Part shown: positions 15,612-23,196 of the stretch, piece by piece
Layout of the letters: each line of letters opens with the position of its first letter
Position numbering within the stretch: the stretch's first letter is position 1
From: Oscillospiraceae bacterium
GTDB lineage: Bacteria > Bacillota > Clostridia > Oscillospirales > Ruminococcaceae
Direction: 5' to 3'
Assembly (NCBI GenBank): GCA_022770625.1
Contig: JALEHK010000021.1
Span: 1 to 62,217, forward strand
DNA length: 62,217 bases
Translations under genes and position numbers: made by a program
The notes under the pieces: model-generated
Told to the model about the DNA's origin: nothing
What the model saw: only the letters and a program-made list of their open reading frames with translations
Database searches by the model: none

Positions 15612-15628
15612 AAAGTTTTAGGAAAAAG

Positions 15629-15660
15629 AAAAAACGGATCTGAAATCAGATCCGTTTTTT
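15629..15660 (-). terminator. Terminator of the tRNA operon
   Basis: AAAAAACGGATCTGA (15629-15643) pairs with TCAGATCCGTTTTTT (15646-15660). Read on the minus strand it ends in T6, directly after the last tRNA. Confidence 0.88.
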
Positions 15661-15734
15661 GGAGGTGTCACCCAGATTTGAACTGGGGAGTCAGGGAGTT
15701 GCAGTCCCTTGCCTTACCACTTGGCTATGACACC
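15660..15734 (-). tRNA. tRNA-Cys (GCA)
   Basis: Cloverleaf on the minus strand with acceptor pairs GGTGTCA/TGACACC, anticodon loop CTGCAAC and a GTTCAAAT T-loop. CCA appears encoded and its final base overlaps the terminator T-run. Confidence 0.95.
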
Positions 15735-15738
15735 AAAT

Positions 15739-15814
15739 TGGAGCGGATTACGAGGCTCGAACTCGCTACCTCCACCTTGGCAAGGTGGCGCTCTACCAGA
15801 TGAGCTAAATCCGC
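15739..15814 (-). tRNA. tRNA-Gly (GCC)
   Basis: Minus-strand cloverleaf with acceptor GCGGATT/AATCCGC, anticodon loop TTGCCAA, GTTCGAG T-loop and encoded CCA. Confidence 0.96.
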
Positions 15815-15819
15815 ATAAG

Positions 15820-15895
15820 TGGTGCCTCCGGTCGGAATCGAACCAACGACACGGGGATTTTCAGTCCCCTGCTCTACCGACTGAGCTACAGAGGC
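15820..15895 (-). tRNA. tRNA-Phe (GAA)
   Basis: Minus-strand cloverleaf with acceptor GCCTCTG/CGGAGGC, anticodon loop CTGAAAA, GTTCGATT T-loop and encoded CCA. Confidence 0.96.
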
Positions 15896-15960
15896 AAAAG
15901 GAAATCCGGGTGCTACCGCACCTCTGACTCCCTTTCTCTGAAGAAACTTCAAAGAAAAAG

Positions 15961-16037
15961 TGGCGACCCGAATGGGGCTCGAACCCACGACCTCCAGCGT
16001 GACAGGCTGGCGCTCTAACCAACTGAGCTACCGGGCC
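15961..16037 (-). tRNA. tRNA-Asp (GTC)
   Basis: Minus-strand cloverleaf with acceptor GGCCCGG, anticodon loop CTGTCAC, GTTCGAGC T-loop and encoded CCA. A 65-base gap separates it from tRNA-Phe. Confidence 0.96.
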
Positions 16038-16040
16038 AGA

Positions 16041-16116
16041 TGGTGGGGACAACAGGGCTCGAACCTGTGACCCTCTGCTTGTAAGGCAGATGCTCTCCCA
16101 GCTGAGCTATACCCCC
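16041..16116 (-). tRNA. tRNA-Val (TAC)
   Basis: Minus-strand cloverleaf with acceptor GGGGGTA, anticodon loop CTTACAA, GTTCGAGC T-loop and encoded CCA. First tRNA of the operon; order on the transcript is Val, Asp, Phe, Gly, Cys. Confidence 0.96.
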
Positions 16117-16175
16117 ATCAAAGGCTTTCGCGTTTCGTAAGGTTTTGTTTGTCTTGCGTCTCGCGAACAAGTGTT

Positions 16176-16204
16176 ATTATACACGCCAAATTTGTTTTTG
16201 TCAA
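16176..16204 (-). promoter_or_regulatory. Consensus promoter of the tRNA operon
   Basis: On the minus strand TTGACA (16204-16199), 17-base spacer, TATAAT (16181-16176), a perfect sigma-A promoter. Between it and the divergent gene lie two AT-rich hairpins (16211-16240 and 16241-16254). Confidence 0.93.
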
Positions 16205-16281
16205 CCCTTTTTTTGAAAAAAATATAAGTTTTTTTCAAAAGGCGTTTTTCGCCCTTTTTTACGCGGTTTTTTCCCTGCTTC

Positions 16282-16310
16282 TTGCTTTTTGGATCGCTTT
16301 CATGTATAAT
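16282..16310 (+). promoter_or_regulatory. Sigma-A promoter for the SipW-like gene
   Basis: TTGCTT (16282-16287), 17-base spacer, TATAAT (16305-16310). The ATG at 16319 lies at the expected transcription start and has no ribosome site, so it is not the start codon. Confidence 0.8.
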
Positions 16311-16408
16311 GGCGTTATATGGATTTGATCCGTCAGAAACAAAAATCCCCGGGCAGGAAACTTTTGCTCCGCACCCTTTTTACACACCAGAAAGTGAGGG
16401 AACCATCC

Positions 16409-17320
16409 GTGCCACGTCAAGGGCGTATTACCAAAAACGCAGTCGGTCATGCCGTGATGACGGTCATCAACTGTCTGCTGATTATACTCTGTCTGCTTTT
16501 CTCTGTTGTCTTAGCGCTCAGTTCGATGAAGGCCGGTACCTTTTCGATCTTCGGAAAGAACTGGTACTATTATCAGTCGGACGTCATGAGCGGTGAAGTT
16601 GAACGAAACGAACTTTTAATGATCAACCACGATACGCCGTCCGAATTTCAGACGGACGATCTGATCGCTTTTTATGAGACCGATGCCAAAGGAACCCGCG
16701 TCATCCAGATTGCAAAGGTTCAGCAGGTCGAGGGAAACCGGTGCCTGGTTCAGGAAGCCGAAGGAGATCCGTTCGTTCTCGACGGAAGCACGACCGTCTT
16801 TATTGGCCGCGTCACCTCACACAGCAAGCTGCTCGGACGGATCGTCCAGCAGATGCGCACCAAAGAGGGGCGGAAGATTTTTCTCGGATGGTCGGTAGCG
16901 ATCCTTCTTTTCTCCTGCGGACTGACGATCCTGCTCCATGTCCGGCGCGACCGCCGCATTCAGCTGGAAGGCGGAACCGTATCCGGAGACGGATATGAAG
17001 AGTACGACGAGTACGGAGAGCCGTATGACGAGTACGAGGAATACGAAGAAGAATATGACGACGATTATCCTGAACAGCCCGCCGCACGGTTCGACCGCGT
17101 ACAGGCTGTCAAAAATCCTCTTTATACGCCGCCGGCCCGGAGAGATGAGCCGGAGTATGACGACGGCTACGAAGAGGACTATGAAGAGAACGAGATTCCG
17201 CAGGCTGTTGATGAAGAGAACATGAATCTCATTGCTTCATCGACCGAATCGGAAGATGAAGAAGAGGTCGATTTTGACGCGATCTTCCGCGAGATCAATC
17301 GTCAGATCAAGAACCAGTAA
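16409..17320 (+). CDS. Signal peptidase I (SipW)-like protein lacking the catalytic Ser
   Basis: About 303 residues from GTG 16409 (AAGTGAGGG upstream). The order is TM helix (about 16-37), an extracytoplasmic domain aligning with SipW/SPase I (YYYQSDVMSGEVERNELLMI, then DDLIAFYE), a second TM helix (about 155-175, WSVAILLFSCGLTILL) and a very acidic cytoplasmic tail rich in EYDE repeats (about 185-300). Where SipW has S-G-S-M with the catalytic serine third, this protein has S-D-V-M, so Val59 replaces the nucleophile. It is probably not a peptidase. The tail suggests a scaffold or charged interaction surface. No partner gene is adjacent. Start choice is tentative. Confidence 0.7.
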   Translation: MPRQGRITKNAVGHAVMTVINCLLIILCLLFSVVLALSSMKAGTFSIFGKNWYYYQSDVMSGEVERNELLMINHDTPSEFQTDDLIAFYETDAKGTRVIQIAKVQQVEGNRCLVQEAEGDPFVLDGSTTVFIGRVTSHSKLLGRIVQQMRTKEGRKIFLGWSVAILLFSCGLTILLHVRRDRRIQLEGGTVSGDGYEEYDEYGEPYDEYEEYEEEYDDDYPEQPAARFDRVQAVKNPLYTPPARRDEPEYDDGYEEDYEENEIPQAVDEENMNLIASSTESEDEEEVDFDAIFREINRQIKNQ

Positions 17321-17346
17321 GCGGTAAAAACAGAAGAAAATTCCTT

Positions 17347-17389
17347 ACAAAACTGCAGGGCGATTTTTAGTCGCCGTCTGCAGTTTTGT
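17347..17389 (+). terminator. Hairpin after the SipW-like gene
   Basis: ACAAAACTGCAG (17347-17358) pairs with CTGCAGTTTTGT (17378-17389), with an inner GGCGA/TCGCC stem. The following U-tract is poor. The rest of 17390-17541 holds a second hairpin (GGCGATA 17460-17466 with TATCGCC 17480-17486) but no gene. Confidence 0.6.
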
Positions 17390-17541
17390 GCGTTTATGGA
17401 GAATTTGCACGCGCACATCGGCGTTTTTCTTATTTTTCAGCTTAATAAGCTATATTTTTGGCGATATACAGGTAAAACGTATCGCCTGAAAATATCACTA
17501 GCCGTTCCACCACTCCTACTTTCAAGAAAGGACGATTTCCT

Positions 17542-18816
17542 ATGTCCCTCCCCGCTTTTCCGCCTAAAACTCTGATGATCGCGCAGTCCGGCGGCCCCAG
17601 CTGCGCCATCAACGCGACTCTGGCCGGTGCGCTCAGCGCCGCTTCCGAATCAGACTGTGTTCAGCGGATCCTCGGCGCCTTCCATGGTATCGAAGGGGTA
17701 CTGAACGAAAACACGATCGATCTCACCGGATTTTCCGATTTTGACCGGCTTTCCGCAACGCCCGCCATGGCGCTCGGATCCTGCCGAAAAAAACTCCCGG
17801 AAGCATTTTCCGATCCGATCTATGAGGAAATCTTTCATAAACTCCAAAAAGAGAATGTCCGATGGTTTCTTTATATCGGCGGAAACGACAGCATGGACAC
17901 TGTACGCCGGCTTTCGGAGTTTTTCGCGGTCAAGAAAGCGCAGGAACCCCATCTGGAGGTGCCGGTCGTTTTCGGCCTTCCCAAAACGATCGATAACGAT
18001 CTCTCGGCCTGTGACCACACGCCCGGGTACGGAAGCGCCGCCCGGTATCTTTATCAGACGGTGCAGGAGCTGATCCGGGATACGGCGATCTATGCCGTTC
18101 CGTCGGTCACGATCGTCGAGGTCATGGGACGCAACGCCGGATGGCTGACGCTCGCCGCCGGACTTCCGAAATTCATGGGCGGAGAAAAGCCGGACATCAT
18201 CGCCATTCCCGAGGTGGCGTTTGACGAGAAGGCTTTTATTGAAAAGATCCGTTCGCTTCATCAGCATACCCACAGCGTAATCGCCGTCGTAAGCGAAGGA
18301 ATCCGCAGCCGGTCGGGAGAATATGTCGGCATGGAAAACAAAAGCGGTGCGGTCGATGTCTTTGGGCACGCTTATTTAAGCGGAGTCGGAAAATATCTGG
18401 AACTGCTTGTCAAGAAAGAGATTGGCTGTAAGGTGCGGTCGATCGAACTGAATCTGATGCAGCGCTGCTCGGCGCACATTGCATCCAAAACCGACATCGA
18501 CGAGAGCTTTGCGGTCGGCATGTTCGGCGCTCAGCAGGCGCTTATGGGGGTCACAGGGAAGATGGCGGTCATTCTCCGGGAAGAGACGAAAAGCGGCTAC
18601 CACGCCATCTACGGCTGTGAGGAGATCGAGCGCTGCGCCAATCACGAACGGCTGGTTCCGGAAAAATGGTATGACCTGGAAGATCCGAAGGTACAGCAGG
18701 AGATCGTCGCGTATATCCGGCCGCTCATCAAAGGAAAAGCGGTTTCCTTTGATGACGAATACGGAACCGCCGGATTTATCGACTGGCTGAAATTTTCTCG
18801 GCAGGAGGGACGCTGA
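17542..18816 (+). CDS. PPi-type 6-phosphofructokinase
   Basis: A 424-residue phosphofructokinase. The phosphoryl-donor motif reads GGND (113-116) with Asp in the position that favours pyrophosphate over ATP, and the PKTIDND motif (147-153) carries the Lys typical of PPi-dependent enzymes. Other family motifs are QSGGPSCAINA at the N-terminus and MGRNAGWLTLAAG for fructose-6-phosphate binding. It would catalyse reversible phosphorylation of fructose 6-phosphate using PPi. AAAGGA precedes ATG. It is a separate gene from the second PFK at 41603-42676, which has a different donor motif. Confidence 0.92.
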   Translation: MSLPAFPPKTLMIAQSGGPSCAINATLAGALSAASESDCVQRILGAFHGIEGVLNENTIDLTGFSDFDRLSATPAMALGSCRKKLPEAFSDPIYEEIFHKLQKENVRWFLYIGGNDSMDTVRRLSEFFAVKKAQEPHLEVPVVFGLPKTIDNDLSACDHTPGYGSAARYLYQTVQELIRDTAIYAVPSVTIVEVMGRNAGWLTLAAGLPKFMGGEKPDIIAIPEVAFDEKAFIEKIRSLHQHTHSVIAVVSEGIRSRSGEYVGMENKSGAVDVFGHAYLSGVGKYLELLVKKEIGCKVRSIELNLMQRCSAHIASKTDIDESFAVGMFGAQQALMGVTGKMAVILREETKSGYHAIYGCEEIERCANHERLVPEKWYDLEDPKVQQEIVAYIRPLIKGKAVSFDDEYGTAGFIDWLKFSRQEGR

Positions 18817-18840
18817 ACCGAATCCCACCTTCCAAGCGGC

Positions 18841-18870
18841 GTATAATGCGCACAGTCCTTTCCCATACTG
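18841..18870 (+). promoter_or_regulatory. Sigma-G-like forespore promoter of spoIVB
   Basis: GTATA (18841-18845), 18-base spacer, CATACTG (18864-18870) match the sigma-G pattern GHATR-N18-CATNHTA except for the last base. The spoIVB ATG is 31 bases downstream of the -10. Confidence 0.65.
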
Positions 18871-18900
18871 AATAAAAAACAGGGAAAGGACAAAAAGCTC

Positions 18901-20304
18901 ATGAAAAAACGTACCCGCAAATCGTTATCCGGACGTTTGAAAAAGAAAATTCGCAGCGTCTTCCGGCTGATCGCGCTGGCGGCAGGGATTCCGGCCGCGG
19001 CGCTGATCGGGGCGGTCGCCTGTCTCAGTCTTTCTCTCCCGGACACTTATTATCTGGAGGATCCGTATGCCTTACGGCTAAGTCAGTACCGGATTCTTAC
19101 GCCGGTATCCGAAGCCGAAGAAAGCGTTCCGGTACTTCTGGGGGCGTCGCCGCCGAAAGCGGATACGCCGGATGACGCGCCAGACAATCAGCCGGACACA
19201 CAGCCGGACACTCAGCCGGACGGTGAAAAAACAGCCGCAAACGCCGAAACCGTCCGGTATACGCTGATGCTCGGCGGAAAGATCCCGGTCAAGCAGGTTT
19301 CTGCCGTTCAGAGCGACACCCGATATGTCATTCCAAGCGGAAGTGTCTTTGGACTGAAGATGCTGACCGAAGGCGCGATCGTCTCGTCGCTGGCACCGGT
19401 CGAAAGCGTATCCGGCGCCAAATGTCCCGCAAAAGACGCCGGGCTTCAGGCAGGAGATATCATTCTTACGGCCAACGGGGAAGCCGTCCTATCGTTTGAC
19501 CTGCTTTCCTCCATAATCCAAACAGCGGGGGAAAACGGAGGAGAAGTGACTCTTACCTATTCGCGCGGCGGAAAAACGCATACGACCGCTCTTACGCCGG
19601 TCGATACGGGCGATGGGAAATGGCTCGCAGGCATTTGGGTGCGGGATTCTTCTGCCGGTATCGGAACCATCACCTTTTATGAGCCGGTCAGCGGATGCTT
19701 TGCGGCACTCGGACACGGTGTCTGCGATGCCGACACCGGCGTACTGCTTCCTCTGCAATGGGGAAAGGTCTGCGGCGCGGCGATTCTGGGCGTGGACAGA
19801 GGGATTCCCGGCACGCCGGGAGAACTCAAGGGCGCTTTTCTTGACTCCGCCTTTACTCTTTCCCGTCTGCTCGGGAAAGACGGCGTAATCAGTTCGGGAA
19901 CGGTACTGGACAACCTTTCCTGCGGGCTGATCGTTCGGGCAGAGGGTATCACCGGAAGCTTTCCTGACGACGCGCTCACGGCTGTCGCGCCCCGGCAGGA
20001 AGTGCACACCGGAGAGGCCAAAATCCTCTCGACCATCGGCGGAACTAAACCGCAGCTTTTTGACGCGCAGATCGAAAAGGTTTCCTACTCGGAAGAGGAT
20101 TTCTCCAGAAATATGGTCATCCGGATCACCGACCCGGAGCTGATCGCAGCCACCGGCGGCATTGTACAGGGGATGAGCGGCAGCCCGATCCTGCAAAACG
20201 ATCGGTTGGTCGGCGCGGTCACCCACGTTTTCGTCGGAGATCCGGAAAGAGGATATGGCATATTTGCCGAAACAATGCTGGATAATCTCTTAAAATACAG
20301 CTGA
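18901..20304 (+). CDS. spoIVB: SpoIVB sporulation serine peptidase
   Basis: A 467-residue S55-family peptidase. A basic N-terminus and membrane helix (about 20-50) are followed by a linker containing a 12-base tandem repeat (QPDT repeats). A PDZ domain follows (AKDAGLQAGDIILTANGEAV), then the peptidase domain with His272 in ALGHGV, Asp in ITDPEL and GMSGSP at 424-429. SpoIVB is secreted from the forespore and triggers pro-sigma-K processing, so the organism probably sporulates. A sigma-G-like promoter lies just upstream and AAAGGA precedes ATG. In Bacillus and most Clostridia spo0A follows spoIVB; here a YoaK-family gene follows instead. Confidence 0.95.
   Translation: MKKRTRKSLSGRLKKKIRSVFRLIALAAGIPAAALIGAVACLSLSLPDTYYLEDPYALRLSQYRILTPVSEAEESVPVLLGASPPKADTPDDAPDNQPDTQPDTQPDGEKTAANAETVRYTLMLGGKIPVKQVSAVQSDTRYVIPSGSVFGLKMLTEGAIVSSLAPVESVSGAKCPAKDAGLQAGDIILTANGEAVLSFDLLSSIIQTAGENGGEVTLTYSRGGKTHTTALTPVDTGDGKWLAGIWVRDSSAGIGTITFYEPVSGCFAALGHGVCDADTGVLLPLQWGKVCGAAILGVDRGIPGTPGELKGAFLDSAFTLSRLLGKDGVISSGTVLDNLSCGLIVRAEGITGSFPDDALTAVAPRQEVHTGEAKILSTIGGTKPQLFDAQIEKVSYSEEDFSRNMVIRITDPELIAATGGIVQGMSGSPILQNDRLVGAVTHVFVGDPERGYGIFAETMLDNLLKYS
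19189..19224 (+). repeat. Three 12-base tandem repeats in spoIVB linker
   Basis: CAGCCGGACACA, CAGCCGGACACT and CAGCCGGACGGT are consecutive and in frame, encoding QPDT-type repeats between the membrane helix and the PDZ domain. Confidence 0.9.
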
Positions 20305-20483
20305 CTGCACAGTGAGTTCATGCAAAGCCGCCTGTTCCATACTCTTTTTTCTGGGAACTTTGCCAATCTTTCGTCAATTTGCGCATAGGCCGGAAACAAA
20401 ACAGGTGTTATAATATAAGATAAAGATCAATATTCTGGGCGTTTATTCTCAAAGCAGATAAAAAGACATCGGAGGAATCTTGC

Positions 20484-21296
20484 ATGAAAACGGAAAAGGA
20501 AGAAAAAGCGAACGGGAAAGGACGTTTTCCCCGTTCCGAACGGCTTCCGGTCATTATGCTGATTGCGGCGGCAGGCGGACTTTGCGGCTGCTATGGGACC
20601 ATCGCATTCGGCACCTTTGCGTTTGGTGAAACAGGAAATCTTCTGCATCTCTGGAGCGATCTTATTTCGGGGAACTGGGTTAATATGCTGCTTCGGACGC
20701 TGACAGTCGGACTTTTCATGTGCGGGATCGCCCTTGCGGTCATCCTTCCGGAAAAAGTCGGAAAAAAGAAATGGCAGACAGCCTGTCTGCTGATCGAAGT
20801 GGCTTTGACCAGCTTTACCCTGCTATGTCCTGGACAGATCCACTTTCTCCTTCAGCTGGCGCCGCTCTTTTTGGCAGCAGCCATGCAGTACCACTCCTTT
20901 AACTACTGCGAAGGATTTGCCGCGGCAACCATTTTTTGCAGCAACAATCTCCGCCAGACTACGCTTGGACTGGTCGGCTGGCTGAGAACCAGAGACCCGG
21001 AATCGCTTCGCCGGTTCAAGACCTATGGACTGGTCGTTACAGCGTACAGCTGCGGCGCGATCGTCTGCTGTGCGCTTTATCCGCATATCGGACGTGCTGT
21101 CCTTCTTCCCGCCATCGCCTTTTACGCGCTCCTCAGCCCCTACATCGCGCTTGAACGTGAAACGGAAGCCGATGAAGAGAAATCGATCGAAGCTGCCGTT
21201 GAAGCTGCTGCAGACGAAATCGCGGAAGAACTGGTGCCTGATCCCGTCCTCGAAGCTGCCGCTCTTTCTGAAACAGAATCAAAAAACGCCGGATAA
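20484..21296 (+). CDS. YoaK/DUF1275-family membrane protein
   Basis: A 270-residue protein with six or seven hydrophobic helices (starting VIMLIAAAGGLCGCYG at about 24) and a hydrophilic acidic tail (about 225-270). Conserved-looking elements of the DUF1275 (YoaK) family include the GNLLHL region after the first helix, the MQYHSFN stretch and the NNLRQT segment. Family members are uncharacterised integral membrane proteins. The ATG is preceded by TCGGAGGAATC. A TATAAT (20409-20414) lies upstream but has no convincing -35. It is a single-gene unit ended by a strong terminator. Confidence 0.8.
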   Translation: MKTEKEEKANGKGRFPRSERLPVIMLIAAAGGLCGCYGTIAFGTFAFGETGNLLHLWSDLISGNWVNMLLRTLTVGLFMCGIALAVILPEKVGKKKWQTACLLIEVALTSFTLLCPGQIHFLLQLAPLFLAAAMQYHSFNYCEGFAAATIFCSNNLRQTTLGLVGWLRTRDPESLRRFKTYGLVVTAYSCGAIVCCALYPHIGRAVLLPAIAFYALLSPYIALERETEADEEKSIEAAVEAAADEIAEELVPDPVLEAAALSETESKNAG

Positions 21297-21309
21297 ATTC
21301 TTATCCAGT

Positions 21310-21351
21310 AAGAGGGTAAAAAGTTCCCGCTTTTTTACCCTCTTTTTTTAT
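21310..21351 (+). terminator. Terminator after the YoaK-like gene
   Basis: AAGAGGGTAAAAAG (21310-21323) pairs with CTTTTTTACCCTCTT and runs into T7. Confidence 0.9.
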
Positions 21352-21397
21352 AAACAGACATAATTTGCCGCAAATCTGCAATCCGCCAAAATACATC

Positions 21398-21426
21398 TTG
21401 CGCTTTTTCGGAAAAGCTGTCATAAT
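21398..21426 (+). promoter_or_regulatory. Sigma-A promoter for cyuA
   Basis: TTGCGC (21398-21403), 17-base spacer, CATAAT (21421-21426). Confidence 0.65.
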
Positions 21427-21474
21427 AACAGGCATAGGTCAAAAGCTTGAAAAAAGATAAACGAAGGGGAATGA

Positions 21475-22767
21475 ATGGACATGGAAAGAAACGATGCAGT
21501 ATATACTGAATATGTAGCGATCTTAAAGCGGGAACTGGTTTCGGCCATGGGATGTACCGAGCCGATCGCGGTCGCTTATTGTGCCGCAAAAGCCCGCAGC
21601 ATTTTGGGAAAGATGCCGGTCAGCACCGAGCTGATCGTCTCCGGCAACATCATCAAAAACGTAAAAAGCGTAATCGTTCCGAATACCGACGGTGCGCGCG
21701 GACTGGAAGCGGCGGCGGGAATCGGGATCGTCGCCGGAAAGGAGGAACTGGGGCTGGAAGTCCTCTCTCAGGTCACGTCCGAGGACAAGGCCGCTTTCGC
21801 CGCATGGATGAAGGAAGAATGCTTTCAGGTGCGTCAGGCAGAGGACGGAAGGCTTTTATCGATCACCGTCCGTTTGAAGGATGAGGACGGGAAAACAGCT
21901 GTCGCCCAGATCACCGACGCGCACGACCGGATCGTTTACCTGGAAAAGAACGGAGAGGTGCTTCTGGACCGGCGGACGGCCGCTAACGCTGAAAAAGAAG
22001 TCGGAAATAAAGATGCGGGCCTGACCGTTGCGGGCATTTGTGAATTTGCAGCGATGGCGGATATCCGCGATGTACAGGAGATCCTCGACCGTCAGATCTC
22101 CTATAACTGCGCCATTTCCGCAGAAGGCCTGAAAGGAAACTATGGTGCGAACATCGGTAAGGTGCTGCTGAAAAACAATGCCGATTGTGCCAAGACCCGC
22201 GCAAAAGCGCGCGCCGCAGCCGGTTCGGATGCGCGGATGAACGGATGTGAGCTTCCGGTCGTTATCAACTCCGGCTCTGGAAATCAGGGGATCACCGCCT
22301 CTCTTCCAGTCATCGAATACGCTGAAACGCTCGGATGCTCAAGGGAGGAGCTTTATCGGGCGCTGATCGTTTCCAACCTTCTTTCGGTTCATATCAAATC
22401 GGGGATCGGCTGTCTCTCTGCCTACTGCGGCGCGGTATCGGCGGGCGCTTCCGCCGGTGCAGGAATCGCATGGCTTCAGGGCGGACGGCTGGAAGAGATC
22501 GCGCATACCATCGTAAACGCACTTGCCGTGACCTCCGGTATCGTCTGTGACGGTGCAAAAGCATCCTGTGCGGCGAAGATCGCGATTGCAGTGGACGCGG
22601 GTATCCTCGGATACGAGATGTTCCGGATGGGACAGCAGTTCTACGGCGGAGACGGGATCATTTCCGATGGAGTGGAAGCAACGATCCGAAACATCGGTCG
22701 TCTCGGGCACGACGGAATGAAAGAGACCGATCGGGAGATCCTTAATATCATGACCTGCGTGGACTGA
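21475..22767 (+). CDS. cyuA: CyuA-family L-cysteine desulfidase (YhaM/UPF0597)
   Basis: A 430-residue protein matching the CyuA/YhaM family, which splits L-cysteine to pyruvate, ammonia and sulfide with a [4Fe-4S] cluster. Family motifs are MGCTEPIAVAYCAAKA near the N-terminus, INSGSGNQG in the middle, SGIGCLSAYCGA, and TSGIVCDGAKASCAAKIA. The cysteines in these motifs are the likely cluster ligands. The gene may start at 21475 or two codons later; AAGGGG is 5' of both. It stands alone between a promoter and a terminator. The plus-strand transcript converges on the PAS/ProRS genes. Confidence 0.9.
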   Translation: MDMERNDAVYTEYVAILKRELVSAMGCTEPIAVAYCAAKARSILGKMPVSTELIVSGNIIKNVKSVIVPNTDGARGLEAAAGIGIVAGKEELGLEVLSQVTSEDKAAFAAWMKEECFQVRQAEDGRLLSITVRLKDEDGKTAVAQITDAHDRIVYLEKNGEVLLDRRTAANAEKEVGNKDAGLTVAGICEFAAMADIRDVQEILDRQISYNCAISAEGLKGNYGANIGKVLLKNNADCAKTRAKARAAAGSDARMNGCELPVVINSGSGNQGITASLPVIEYAETLGCSREELYRALIVSNLLSVHIKSGIGCLSAYCGAVSAGASAGAGIAWLQGGRLEEIAHTIVNALAVTSGIVCDGAKASCAAKIAIAVDAGILGYEMFRMGQQFYGGDGIISDGVEATIRNIGRLGHDGMKETDREILNIMTCVD

Positions 22768-22782
22768 TCAAGCGAATATGCA

Positions 22783-22814
22783 AAAAGGACAGGCTGATGC
22801 CTGTCCTTTTCTTT
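22783..22814 (+). terminator. Terminator after cyuA
   Basis: AAAAGGACAGG (22783-22793) pairs with CCTGTCCTTTT (22800-22810), and the run continues CTTTT. Confidence 0.85.
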
Positions 22815-22830
22815 TCCCCCAGATGGGAAT

Positions 22831-23181
22831 TTATTTCTGCATATTGCGTTCAAAGCGTTCGAAGTATCCGATCAGCTCGCCCTTTTCGTTGCGGACAGGA
22901 TTGATGTACTTGCGCTCGTTATAGACACTGACGCCAAGAAAAATCTCGTTGCCGTGATTTTTCAGCTTTTCAACCGCCGCGATCAGCATTTCTTTGGATT
23001 TTTCGGTATGGCAGTTAAAAATCGACTGGCCGATCAGATCATCATAGCCGCGCACCTCATAATAATGGTGGCGGGCTTCTTTATTCAGAAAGCGGATGAT
23101 ATGGTCGGTATCGACAAAAACGATCCGGTAGGGAATTGAATCAAGAATATAGCGAAACATCGCTTCATTGGTCAGTTCCAT
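22831..23181 (-). CDS. Single PAS-domain protein
   Basis: A 116-residue protein made of one PAS domain: an N-terminal helix, then IPYRIVFVDTDHIIRFLNK, a central DLIGQSIFNCHTEKS segment and two closing strands (NEIFLGVSVYNERKYINPV, EKGELIGYFE). PAS domains bind small ligands or cofactors or mediate dimerisation. No output domain is attached, so it would act through a partner. It begins 15 bases after proS with AGGAGATCAAT before the ATG, so the two share a transcript. Why a PAS protein should accompany a tRNA synthetase is unknown. Confidence 0.85.
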   Translation of the reverse strand: MELTNEAMFRYILDSIPYRIVFVDTDHIIRFLNKEARHHYYEVRGYDDLIGQSIFNCHTEKSKEMLIAAVEKLKNHGNEIFLGVSVYNERKYINPVRNEKGELIGYFERFERNMQK

Positions 23182-23196
23182 ATTGATCTCCTGTTA

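Noticed and set aside
15709-16052. Short open frames overlapping the tRNA cluster on both strands
   Set aside because: They consist of tRNA sequence read as protein.
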